Shown: in pieces, positions 50,301 through 62,737 of the stretch
How the letters are laid out: the number at the start of each line of letters is the position of its first letter
Position numbering within the stretch: position 1 is the stretch's first letter
Assembly: GCA_030142905.1 (NCBI GenBank)
Contig: JASJOG010000277.1
Span: 248,001-312,000 of the forward strand
From: Heliopora coerulea
Lineage: Eukaryota; Cnidaria; Anthozoa; Scleralcyonacea; Helioporidae
Length of the DNA stretch: 64,000 nt
Direction of reading: 5' to 3'
Notes under the pieces: generated by a model
Told to the model about the DNA's origin: nothing
Databases searched by the model: none
Seen by the model: the letters and a program-made list of their open reading frames with translations, nothing else
Made by a program: the position numbers and the translations under genes

Positions 50301-53300
50301 GGGGAGAAACTTTCCGTATCAAAAGAAGGGCACTTGCCAATCAAATCTCGCGTGCAGGACGAGTTGTTTACACCATATTTTATATTTTGACACCATATTT
50401 CATATGTTAGATCACTGGGTCACTTACTCTCACAACACGCCATGTCTCCAGAAAACCCAGGATTGCAGGTACATGAATAGGATCCGTGTAAGTCCACACA
50501 TGTTGCATTTGGATGGCATGGTCGCATCGTGCATTCATCGAAATCTGGAAGGAAGAGGTCATACGATTCACATAACCCAAAAATTCTCCGGTCATAAGGT
50601 CACGTCTTGTGCAATCAATTCCAGTGCAGTTAATACAACCGAAGAGAAACCCTGAGCCTATGCAGCCTAATCGTAATCTAAATGTGGATTTGGAAAGGTA
50701 TAACAAACAATTCTCCAGCTTTGAAGTTTATTTTCAGCTCAAGGCTGAAAATACAGTTCAACAGTTCAACAAAAAACTGTCGTTAAAAATTGCTACAAAA
50801 TATCTTCCTGTGTAATCGTAAAAATTATCAAGTGTTGGGCCCAAGAAAGCATTGAGAATCAATAACAGTAGTTCTATACAAGGGTGCAACTAGAGGAGTG
50901 GGATTTGCGACCCCGGCCCTCTTCATGGGAAGTTTTCTATCTGCCCAATGAGCGACAGTTTTTTGCCTCGCATTCCCCAAAGCCACGTCCATCTATTGCA
51001 CTCAAAATGACCAAAATCACCCTAAAGGTCCCTTAATATTCCCCTCCGACCCATGCCCTTCGAAATTCCTGGTTGCACCAGCGATGGGTTCACGGCAGCA
51101 AGTTCCCTGACCTTATAAATTCATAATGCAAACAGTTTACTTACTTTCACATACTGTTCCATTTCCAGTGAATCCTAGATTACAACGGCAGTTGTAAAAT
51201 CCTACAGAGTCCACACATGTTGCGTTTGGGTGGCACGATACCGTTAGACACTCGTTGATATCTAGAAAGTGAAAAATGTACATATAAATAAATTCAATGT
51301 GTCCCAAAGGCTCGGAAGATCTCTTCATCTCGAACTTACTACTGCAATTCTTCCCATTTCCCGAAAATCCAGGATCGCAGTGACATTTATAAGAACCGAT
51401 TGTGTCTGTACAGGTTGCATTGAAATGACATGGATTCTGTGAACATTCATCAATATCTAAAATACAAGAGAAAAAAACATACAAAAGATTATATATCGAC
51501 AATGTGCATTTGTACGACAAACCTGCCATTGATTCTTGCTATTTCCGACAAAATTTAAATTCAATAAACACTTGAAACCGATTTCCTACTTTCACAACAC
51601 GCCATATCTCCAGAAAATCCTGGATTACAAATGCAGTTGTAAGAGCCGTGTAAATCCACACAGGTCGCATTTGGATGGCACGGTCGCACTGAACATTCGT
51701 CAAAGTCTGGAAGAAAGGAGTAATGCATTCTTTTTAAAAAAACAAAAGAATTCTCGCTTTCTAAATCAGTTTTCGTCGTACCAATAGAATTGATGTTATT
51801 TCCAGTAAAATTAGTCAGTCCTATCTAAGCCAAATCTAAAAGGCTGTCGCCGTGAACGTCGAGTGGACGGTTCTACTGCACAAGTAAACGTATTATTGTG
51901 TGCAGGAAGGACTTTCGAGTAGTATATACTTTTAACCTTACTTTCGCATGCTGTTCCATTTCCAGTGAATCCTAGATTACAACGACAGCTGTAAGATCCA
52001 ACAGAGTCCACACATGTTGCGTTTGGGTGACACGATACCGTTAGACACTCATTGATATCTAGAAAGTGAAAAATGTACATATAAATAAATTCAATGTGTC
52101 CCAAAGGCTCGGAAGATCTCTTCATCTCGAACTTACTACTGCAATTCTTCCCATTTCCCGAAAATCCAGGATCGCAGTGACATTTATAAGAACCGATTGT
52201 GTCTGTACAGGTTGCATTGAAATGACATGGATTCTGTGAACATTCATCAATATCTAAAATACAAGAGAAAAAAACATACAAAAGATTATATATCGACAAT
52301 GTGCATTTGTACGACAAACCTGCCATTGATTCTTGCTATTTCCGACAAAATTTAAATTCAATAAACACTTGAAACCGATTTCCTACTTTCACAACACGCC
52401 ATATCTCCAGAAAATCCTGGATTACAAATACAATTGTAAGAGCCGTGTAAATCCACGCAGGTTGCATTTGGATGACACGGTCGCATTGAACATTCATCAA
52501 AGTCTGAAAGAAAGGAGTTATACATTTTAAAATAACCAGAAGAATTCCCGGTTTCTAAGTAAGCTTTCGTTGTATTAGTACAATTAATGTTATTTCAGTA
52601 AAATCAGTCAATTCTGTCCGACCCCGATCTAAGTATGCCGTTATAAAAGTGGACTGAAAAGGTAGTTTTTGGTAAAGGAAACATTTTAAGTGTCTCTAAC
52701 TCGTTCATAATTCGTCAGGAAAACACGCAGAACTTCAGAACTTGGACATTGTTTCGGAGATAGCATCCTTATTAGCAAAATATTTCGACAACATTTAACC
52801 TTATTTTCTCCTTAAACTCAAATTAATTTAAGATTACTAAAAATAAAATTGTTGGTAAACTGTCTAAGCGGAAAACTGCTAATGCTTGAGATAAGAACAC
52901 ACTTCTAAACCTAGGTCTTGATACTGATTTCCTTCGTGATTTCCTGAAGAATTGCTAAAGACCTCAAGAAGTTTGCAGCCTTTTTAATTTCTTTCGGTGG
53001 CCACTATGTTACCTCGCTTCTGTGACTTTATAATTTTACTAAGGTGAAGTACCTCGTTTACTTACTTTCACAAACGGTTCCATTTCCAGTGAATCCTAGA
53101 TTACAACGACAGCTGTAAGATCCACCAGAGTCCACGCACGTAGCGTTTGGGTGACACAATATCGTTAGACATTCGTTGATATCTGGAACATCAAAATTTT
53201 ACATTTAAAGAATTCATTGTAACAAAATGTAACAAGGAGTGACGAAATGTCGCAAAGACTCGATAGATTTCTTCTTTTCGTACTTACTAGTGCAATTCTT

Positions 53301-56300
53301 CCCATTTCCTGAAAATCCACTATCACAGTGACATTCATAAGAACCGATTGAGTTTATACAGCTAGCATTGTCATGGCATGGATTCTGTGCACATTCATCA
53401 ATATCTGACAAATAAGGGGGGAAACATACAATGGATTTCATTTAGTAAATTTAAAACACTCTTTAGTAAATTAACGTTAGAATCAAATGTTGAAACAAAA
53501 CTAAAGAGAAAAATTGCCTGAGGTTTACGAGTGGTTCCTTCGATTTATCGCAGCTGGACAATAATCCAAAATAATAAACTATTTCTCGAAGTACTTCGGG
53601 TAAAAAGCATGACAAAATTATTCTTTATAACTCCGAGCACAAAGTGAAGGTCGAAATCAATTTAATAAGCGAAAGAATATGAATAGAGGAAAAACCCGGC
53701 TTGACAAGTAAGGTTTCTCTTCGTGGTATATGACCTTCACAACGGGCATGGACTTTCAACTCTTAGCCTTTTGTACTACGAGACGTCTCCCTGTTGATGA
53801 GTAATATCGTCTGGTGTCAGCTAGACTAAAATCGTGTGGCCTTAGCCAGATTAGCATTGAAAAGTCGAGTACAGACCGAAAGGAATTAATGTTTGACAGA
53901 TTAGTTTTTTACTCACCTGTGCAGTTTCTTCCATCCCCAAGAAATCCGGGCTGACATTCACATTCATAAGACCCAAGAGTATTGGAGCAATTCGCGTATA
54001 AATGGCACTCAGAGGTGTTTAACTCACATTCGTCGAGATCTATAGAAACAGCAAAAAAGCTTGTAACGTTCTTGCATATACTTAGTGCATTTCACCGCCT
54101 ACTACAAGCTGCTGAAACATTTCAGTTATTTTAGATTTCGATGTTTTGGCGCTGCCACAGACCAGTTTTCCCATTCCCAAACCTATTTAAATTCGTCACC
54201 TCCTTTTCACAAGAGTATATTATAAATTACCTGACTAGACAACACAACCCTGGAGTCTGTGCATGACAGTGCATGGAACCCAGAACAACCTAAAAGCTCG
54301 TGATTACAAACGATAACAAAAAGTCGTTTGTCCAGTGGTTCTCGACCACTTTTGGATTAATCCTCATCTGCTCACCCCCGGCCGACCCCTGCAAAGCACA
54401 CTCGGTCCCAGTTCTGTGCCCACGCCAGCGCCAAACCCCAGAGCACTGCCGAACTGATTAACTGATATACAGTTAACCAGTTCTGTGTTGCCACATTAGT
54501 CAATCGGTGTTAAATTTTAACACTAAACGACTACTAGACATTTAAAAAATGCTGTAGTTGTGATGATTGATGAACGTCCATTATTTTATCTTAACGTCCC
54601 CCCTCCCTGCAGACCCACTTTCACCGCCTCCGGTCTGCTGACCTACTTTAATCCCCCCTGGGGGCGGTACCACTCCCTTAGAGAAACGCTTCGTTATTGC
54701 ATTACCTGTCACGGCAGCACTGAATGTTTCACTTGGCTGACTCCATGTCTGCTCTTCGCCTTCGCCGTACAAGACACTGATGTTCCACTGATATGATTCA
54801 CCTTGGACCAAAGTGACGTTCTCGACAATTTGATAACCCATTTCTGTCTCATTATCCCAGTTTGTCGTGCTATTCGACACTACCAGAGGCGCCTCAACTC
54901 CCCTCCCTACTTGCTGAATCCTTATTCGTTTGACTTCGGCAAAGTTGCATTTCGTCGCAGTCCACGTGATTTTCACACGTGACTTTGTTAGATACTCCAC
55001 AGATAAAATACGAGGAGGATCGGGATCTAAAACAACAACTTAAGAACCTCATTAATCCTTTACGAAGAAAACACAAAAGATTTCAGCTCCTAATTAGTAT
55101 GCTGTAAATTGGATACAAAATACTAATTAGAACTATGATCTTTTCACTTCGATTTTCTACTCTATAATTTACTGAAACTGCAAAATAGCCGGTAAACGTA
55201 GCCTTTCAAATGTAATTGTATTTTAAGAAAGATAAAATATTCCTCGTCCGATCTATGCGGAATTTGCTATAGCTAGCCTTCGGCTCGTTTTGTAAATCCC
55301 ATACAGATAGGCCGCTCATATTGTATCTATTACTTATAGCGGCGTTAAAAATTCATTAAAAATTCATGAGGAAAATACAAAGGAAAATCATAACTGTGTC
55401 GTGTCTTTATATGTGATAAAAACACGCTTACTTTTCTCCTCCGATTTTCTCGGCTTAGAAAACATAAATTTTTAAACTTTCTTCGCGAATTAGTGCATGA
55501 AGAAGTTTGTTTTTTAAGCCGTTCAAAAAACTCGCAGTACGTGCTTTATCGGACCCAAAACCCTCGGTTATCAACTATTGTTCATATCCGATAAAGGACT
55601 CCTGCTCGTTTTTTAAACATTGTTTGACCTTTTCAAGCTTTCAGATACTTCACAATACCAACTTTGCTGCAACAACAAAAACTTTGAGTTAAGTAAGCCA
55701 AAAACAAATTTCTTGAAAAAAGTATACAAGTTACTCTGGTGCTGTTTGCCGGCATAAGCTGCCTGAATAAACAAAACAAAGAACACTTAGGGCAAGTCAG
55801 TTCAGAACTATGCTGATGGACTTTTTATCTTAAACCATTTAATTGTCTCCACACTCTTTTTATTATCGTTTTTAATTTTGCATAAGCCATATTTTTTATG
55901 ATAATCAAATCAATGCAGATGGTAGCCGTCTGTTATGCCCAGTGCTACATCAAGTTTGATATGAAAGACCGATACGTAAGTGTTCTCCGCTCAACCATCG
56001 TCATAAGCAAGAATTGAGGCGTTAAAGCAACAGCTCCAACGGAATATGTTGGAATATCGTGGTTTCAATTTACCAGGTATGCTAAACAGGCCATACCATA
56101 TTTTCACGCCATTTGAAATGACTCCGTGATTTATTGTAAGCTGCTTATATTTAATGTATTGCAGCCATATCAATTAATTAATAAACTAATCTGACCCCAA
56201 GTATCCCTTACGAAAATTTCATATGTGATTTCACATGCGAAAATCGCTTAAAATTGGAACATTTTCACATATGAAATTTTTATTTCACAAATAAAATCGA

Positions 56301-59300
56301 AACTTTCTGACATATGAAATATTTGGCTAATTCATATGTGAAATGATTTCGTTCAAAATTTCACATGCGAGATGCTGGCATACAAAACGTAAGTCTTACA
56401 CGTGAAATGGAAGGTTCATAAATGAAAATTATAACGCATACGGAGATTTCATTTCACATGTGGAATTGAAACATTTTCACATATGAAATACCATTTTCAT
56501 ATGTGAAATGACATGTGAAATTCTCCTAAGGGACTGTACTGGGTTTGTGCATGTGTACTGTGGACGACTATGTCATACATACCAATCAGCGGTGTGCGGT
56601 CATCAACATTGATCACGCGCAACCTGTTTTCTTCCACTATTACAAGACGAAGCATGCCAGTATCGGCACAACCAATGTGACGTTCCACAACAACGATCCA
56701 GTAAATTTCGTAAGTGTAAACTGGAAGGAACGAAGTGTAATTCTTCCAACGACTTTTGGGAGAATCCAGTCTCTCGATAAATGTTGTAGGTCTAGGATAA
56801 CCCAGTAGCATGAACTTTATCGTTCTAAGGGAGCCAAATCGTGCCTTATTTTCAAGATTCATGTTGACGTGTTGCAAAGTAATGGGCGCTGAAATTTATA
56901 AAATGAAAAATTATTCTTGCGGTTCACTTAAGCGTTTGTTTGTGAAGACTTGAGACAGGATGGCTCCACGCAAGACTGAATCATAGCTGGGAGAAAACGA
57001 ATGGTGAAACACTCAATTATTTAATAGTTGAATTCTGGCGGCTTGGGGTTGATTTAAATTAATTAAGCTTGAACGCAAGCGATCAATTCAGAAAATTTCT
57101 TCTGAATAAATTTAAATATACATGTAACCATCAATTCAATAATTTCCAAGGGATGTCTAACCCAATTTCTAATTGATTGCTTGGGGGACTTGAACGGACG
57201 TCCAACAAGTCCCGAAGTCCGCCATGTTTGGCTTCAATCTTTTACTGGCGGCCAGTTGGCAGTCAGTCTTCCAGTTATTATTGAGTTCATTGCCACAAGC
57301 TGATTACTATACCCCGTTGTGTAGAAGCCGATGTAGTAATAAACATACCTTCTATAGCCAAAGACAACTCAAGTTGTTTCCACACTCCTTCGGTTAGTAC
57401 TTTACAGCTGTAAGTCCCACAATGACGATAATCGAAATTCTCTACAGAAAGTCTACTGTACCAACGGTTTCCTTCACGTTCCAAGGTGAAACTACCGCGA
57501 TCTAACGATCTTACTCCGTCGTGCGTTGCTACCGTCCAAGACACGTTGAGTGCGTCTTCCGCGTATGCAGAACACATGACAGTTAAATATTCGCCTTTCT
57601 TGATCAAGAAACCAACATCCGTTTTAAAAGCAGTGTTACTCGACGAAGTGTTGGATTTGAAGGTGAGATTAAACGTTTCTAGAAAATCGCAGCAAAAACT
57701 TGCTTCAATTTTTCGGTTATTTCAAGAAAATCTACTGTATCGCAAGGACGTCAGTATTTATGAACTTTCACGTAAAACATTAACAGTGATTAATAAAAAG
57801 AAAAACAAAAAGAAGCATGAAAGGGTAGGGTCAAGAAGAGAAATAATATGGTTGTATATTGAAGCAAATATGCGAACCAAATGGGAATGAGAACGAACGG
57901 ACGAACGGACGAACGGACTGAAGAACGAACAGACAAGCAGACGGATGGAAGAACGAACAGAAGAACGAACTAACGAACTGACGAACGAACGGACCAACAG
58001 ACGGACCGGCGGACGAACGAACTAATGAACAAATGATCAAACAAACAAACTAATGAACAAATGATCAAACAAACGAACTAAGAACGAAAGAACGAACGGA
58101 TGAACGGACGGACGGACGGACGGACGAACGAAGTAATGAACAAATGAACGAAAGAACGTACGAACGAACGAGCAAAGTCAATAAGCGAAGTCAACGAGTG
58201 AAAGGGAAAACAAGCAAACGAACGTAGTAACAGAAGACGAAGTAAATGTGAAGATAATAAAAACCTACCTCCCAAATATGTTTCATTAATTACTCCATAC
58301 TGACTCCAGGTTCTTCCATCTCTATAATCATATTGAACTGCAACTTCCCACACGTATGTCACGTTCAGGAAAAACTGATAATCCTCCAGGATAACGAATG
58401 CATCATCGCTTTTATCATTCCAGTTAGTTTGGTTTGTTTGAAATAACTTTGTCAAATTACGGGAAATATCGACTGTGATGATACGAACTCCTCTTACTGG
58501 AGCCCCGTTGCATGATGGGGAATTCCACGACACACGAACGCGATCGATACTGAGGTGCATCACCACAATGTTCTTTGGAGCATCGGGATCTGGAATTAAA
58601 AGCCATCAGGAAATTAAAAATTAAAACCCATTAGAAGAAATTTTTGCCAACCTACAATTGTAAACAATAGTCGCCAAAAATGTTAAGAACGGCCAACAAT
58701 TATTCTGTCAATCACACCAAAGAAAAAAAAAAGATATCACTCCTTCCCCTTGCACCTCCAATAGGGGATGGGGGACAAAGTGGTAGTGCTCACCACTGTA
58801 ATTAGTGTTTGATTCTGGCTCATTGTAGTTGTACGATTATAGTTACCTTAGTCCCATGGGAATAGAGCGATGCCTCGTTTTGTTCGACCAAACACAGCAT
58901 GTTTTCTCCGGGTACTCCGGTTTCCTCCAGCAGTTACCCTGGCCTATGAGTCGTGGCCCTAACCGGAGCTCTAGGGAACTTTACCTTTACCTAAACCCAC
59001 CAAGTATGTTGCTTCTTTCCGCAGTGCCTGATTATGTGGCGTGGTGCAACGTGAAAAATTGACTACACCCTCGCAACATTGAAGTGGGAAAGAGCGAATC
59101 GAAAAGACTATTCAGTTTTAAGTATTGTCCAAAAACTTTGGCCACGATTTTAGATTGCTTAAACGGTGGGTCGACTCTAGGTAAAATATATAGGCTCGCA
59201 TCGACGAGCCAAAAAGGGAGTTTAAAAAAACACGACGCGAATGGTCAAGAACGATGAAGAGTTACAATAAAAATTGCTCTTCCAGACAAAAAGCTCCGAA

Positions 59301-62300
59301 CGACATGATGTTTGTAACATTTCGGCGCTACACGAACCAGTCAATACATATGCTCCAAATTCTTCTGGCCTTCTTTGCTTATTCAGTCATTAAAGCACAG
59401 CGATATTACGCACAATTTGATGCGCATCGCCATTTGTATTAAAGTTACGATTTCCGCCTGGACAACCAAACGCAGATATCTTGGGATAAATACGACAATG
59501 GAGCAATGAAATGGGTTTCCACAGAAAAAATTTTGACTCTGGGGTTTGGTGGGTCAATACCCAGCTGAACTTTGGAGTGGGACTGGGCTCTACACTGGAG
59601 GTTCACATGTTGTACAAAAACGCAAAATTCTTCTCACTACCATCTCTGAAATTCCTTGTTGATTTATACCATCTATAATCCATCATTTCTATGTTGATTA
59701 CTTAAACTGCTGAAGAAACTTCAAAAGTCAGGAGAAGATTTTACTTAACCGGGAAAACAAATCTGTTTAATGACGCCTAACGTTTGTATAGACAACAACA
59801 GGGCGCACTGTCCAATAAAAAGGCCCTAAGGAATTCCCTAACTGACCAGTTTCTAAATTGTCTCGTTATAAAATAAAATATACTCACCGACAAGCTGAAG
59901 CGGCTCTAGAAATTTAAACGAGATTTGGGTGTCGTTCAACGACCTTGCGACAAATCGATGATACCCGGTAAAAGAACACTGCATTGAAACGTAGCTAGCG
60001 TGCGGTCTCCCATAACCATTGATAAACGTTAGATCTTTTTTAGCTTGACTAGACAGCCAACGTTCAGTCCGCCAATCGTAGATTTCCAGATCAGGGTACA
60101 ACGGTACGCCCACAGTTATCACGTGGACATCAAAGGTCGAGTTATATCGAACAAGGAAATCCTCTGGAGATGCATGCCATTCTAACGACTTGACAGAACC
60201 TAAATCAGAAAGACGTTATCTCTTCTATCCGTCATCGGGAAGTGTCGATTGGGAACTACATCTTGCAATTAAGAATTGCGAGGTCATTTCAGAGTACTTG
60301 TTTGAATATGGAAAGCAGTGCAGTGATGAGAACTATCAAAACATAAAGATCACTTAGTGACTTCAGAAATACAATGAAGCGCTAAGGTTGTACGAACAAA
60401 CCAAAAGCATCCATTATTTTCAAGATGGAAATACGGGAAAATTCTTCTAAAAAATGAGAGCGACGTGCTATCTCTCCTGAGTAAATAAATTTTAAACAAA
60501 ATAGATAAAGTCTTCATGAAAGAAAACCTACCCACTAACACAGCTGTAGACAATAGACAATGTAGCTTGAACACTCATTTTCGATTTTGGGGTGGATATG
60601 AAAATAAAAGAAATACTATCTCACCGTAAAAAGATAATTGAACGTATTTTTCTCCAGAAATGTCACCACTGATCGCCAAGCAACTGTAGTTCCCCACATC
60701 GCTATAGTTAAAGTATTGTATGTTTAGTTGACTTTTCCACAGGGTTAAGTTAGTGGATGTGGTTGGTGAAACTTCAGTGGGAAGAGAGCCGTTAAGTAGA
60801 CGGAATCCATTGTAAGTGTACACTCGCCAGTTAAATTGAGGTTTAGTAGCGGTGACAAAGTTACAAGTCAAAACCACAGACTGTCCCTGCGTGATAAGGT
60901 AGCCATATTCAGTAAGCACTGAATAGCCACCAGGGGAGAGATTTTCATATCTTAAGGAGATGATTTGTGAATCTACAGAAAAAAGGATAAAGTCAGTAAA
61001 AAGACAAGCAAAAAACTATTGAATAAACAAAACAAATAGATCAAAGGGAGAAAGACAAGGAACTAAGAATAGAGTAAGAAAAGAAATACTTAAAAAGAGG
61101 ATGAAAGGAGTCCAGCGTAGAAGGAAAAAAAGAAAAGAGAAAAAGAAAGAAAGAAAGAAAGGATGGAAGGAAGAAAGAAAGGAGGAAGGAAGAAAGAAAA
61201 GAAGAAAGGAAGGAAGGAATTAAAGAATTAAGGAAGGAAGGAAAAAAGAAAGGAAAGAAGGAATGAAAAAAGGAATGAACGATTGAAAGAACGAAGTACG
61301 GCGGAAACGAAGGAATAAAGAACGCTAAATAGAGAAGACAATGGAGGAAGGAAAATGAACAAAAGTTAAAGGGAAAAAGGAAGGAAAGGGAGGAAAAAAC
61401 GGAAGGAAGTACTTATATTTCAAGACATCGAGTCCATAAGGGTTTTCTCTTTGCTTTCTTTACAAATTAAAAAATGGTGTTAAAATATACTTATAAAATT
61501 AGAATAGAATCGGTAAGTAAGTAATTAATAACAATATCAAAGACAATTTAAATTTTAATATTCGTCAATGCACACCTGTTTCTGAACTAAGAAATTCCGG
61601 GCTAGGTTGACTCCATACAAGATCATCCTCGCCATTATACAATACACGAACGACCCAGTAATAGTAACTTCCTCTAACAAACCTGTCACTACGAACGGTA
61701 GTGCTTCCGACATTTGTCGCGTTGTTATAAAGGGTGCTGTTATACTCAGCTTCATATGCAAGCTCCCTAGTTGCCGGAAAGTACACTGAAACCCGAATTC
61801 CTCGAGGGTATCCGAAGTTACATGGGACGGCTTGCCATAAGACTTGAGCATCTGATGTGCTGAGGTGAACAACAGCTAAGATGCTGGGAGGATTGGGATC
61901 TGAGAAAAAAAAATCAACATTATATATTTTTTAAACAGTTACGGAATCAATAACTTTTCAACAATTGTTGCAACTGAAGAACCAGGCGGAAAATTCACAT
62001 GAAGAATGAGTACGAACGCTCAACAGATGACGTGAAATATAGTCGTCATAAAGAGGTATTTTTAATACAAAGACTAACGTTTCGTCGCTATGCGCAACAT
62101 GATCAGAGTGAAGGAGAATAAGTATTCTTACATAAATAGATATATGAGTGAGACTGGTTAAGTAATAAGCAACAGAGGCGTGACGTGGCTTGCTTATTTA
62201 CTTCAAGATTCAGGATCCTAAAAAGTAAACTGAAGATTGCTTTTTCGAGATATGACTCTGAAACTGTAAATTATTCGTTTTGACTATTTATGTAAGCATG

Positions 62301-62318
62301 TATGCATGTATGCATGCA

Positions 62319-62394
<76 letters not shown>

Positions 62395-62697
62395 TGTGGG
62401 TGTGTGTGCATGTGAGTAATATTTAAAAATCGAACCGAAGTGCTTTATCGGCATTTAAAAAACACGAGGCGATAGCCGAGTGTTTTAGACCCGATAAAGC
62501 ACGAACTGCGAGTTTTTTAAATGTCTTATGAAATTCACCTCTAAATACGCTAATTCGTGAAGAAAATTTGGAAATTTATCGTTCGTAAGCCGAAAAAATT
62601 GAACTTCTTCATGTATAAAGGCACATGTATCTTTAGCACATATAGAGATCCGACACGCTTATGATTTTCTTTTGTCTTTTTCTCATGAATTAGTGAA

Positions 62698-62737
<40 letters not shown>

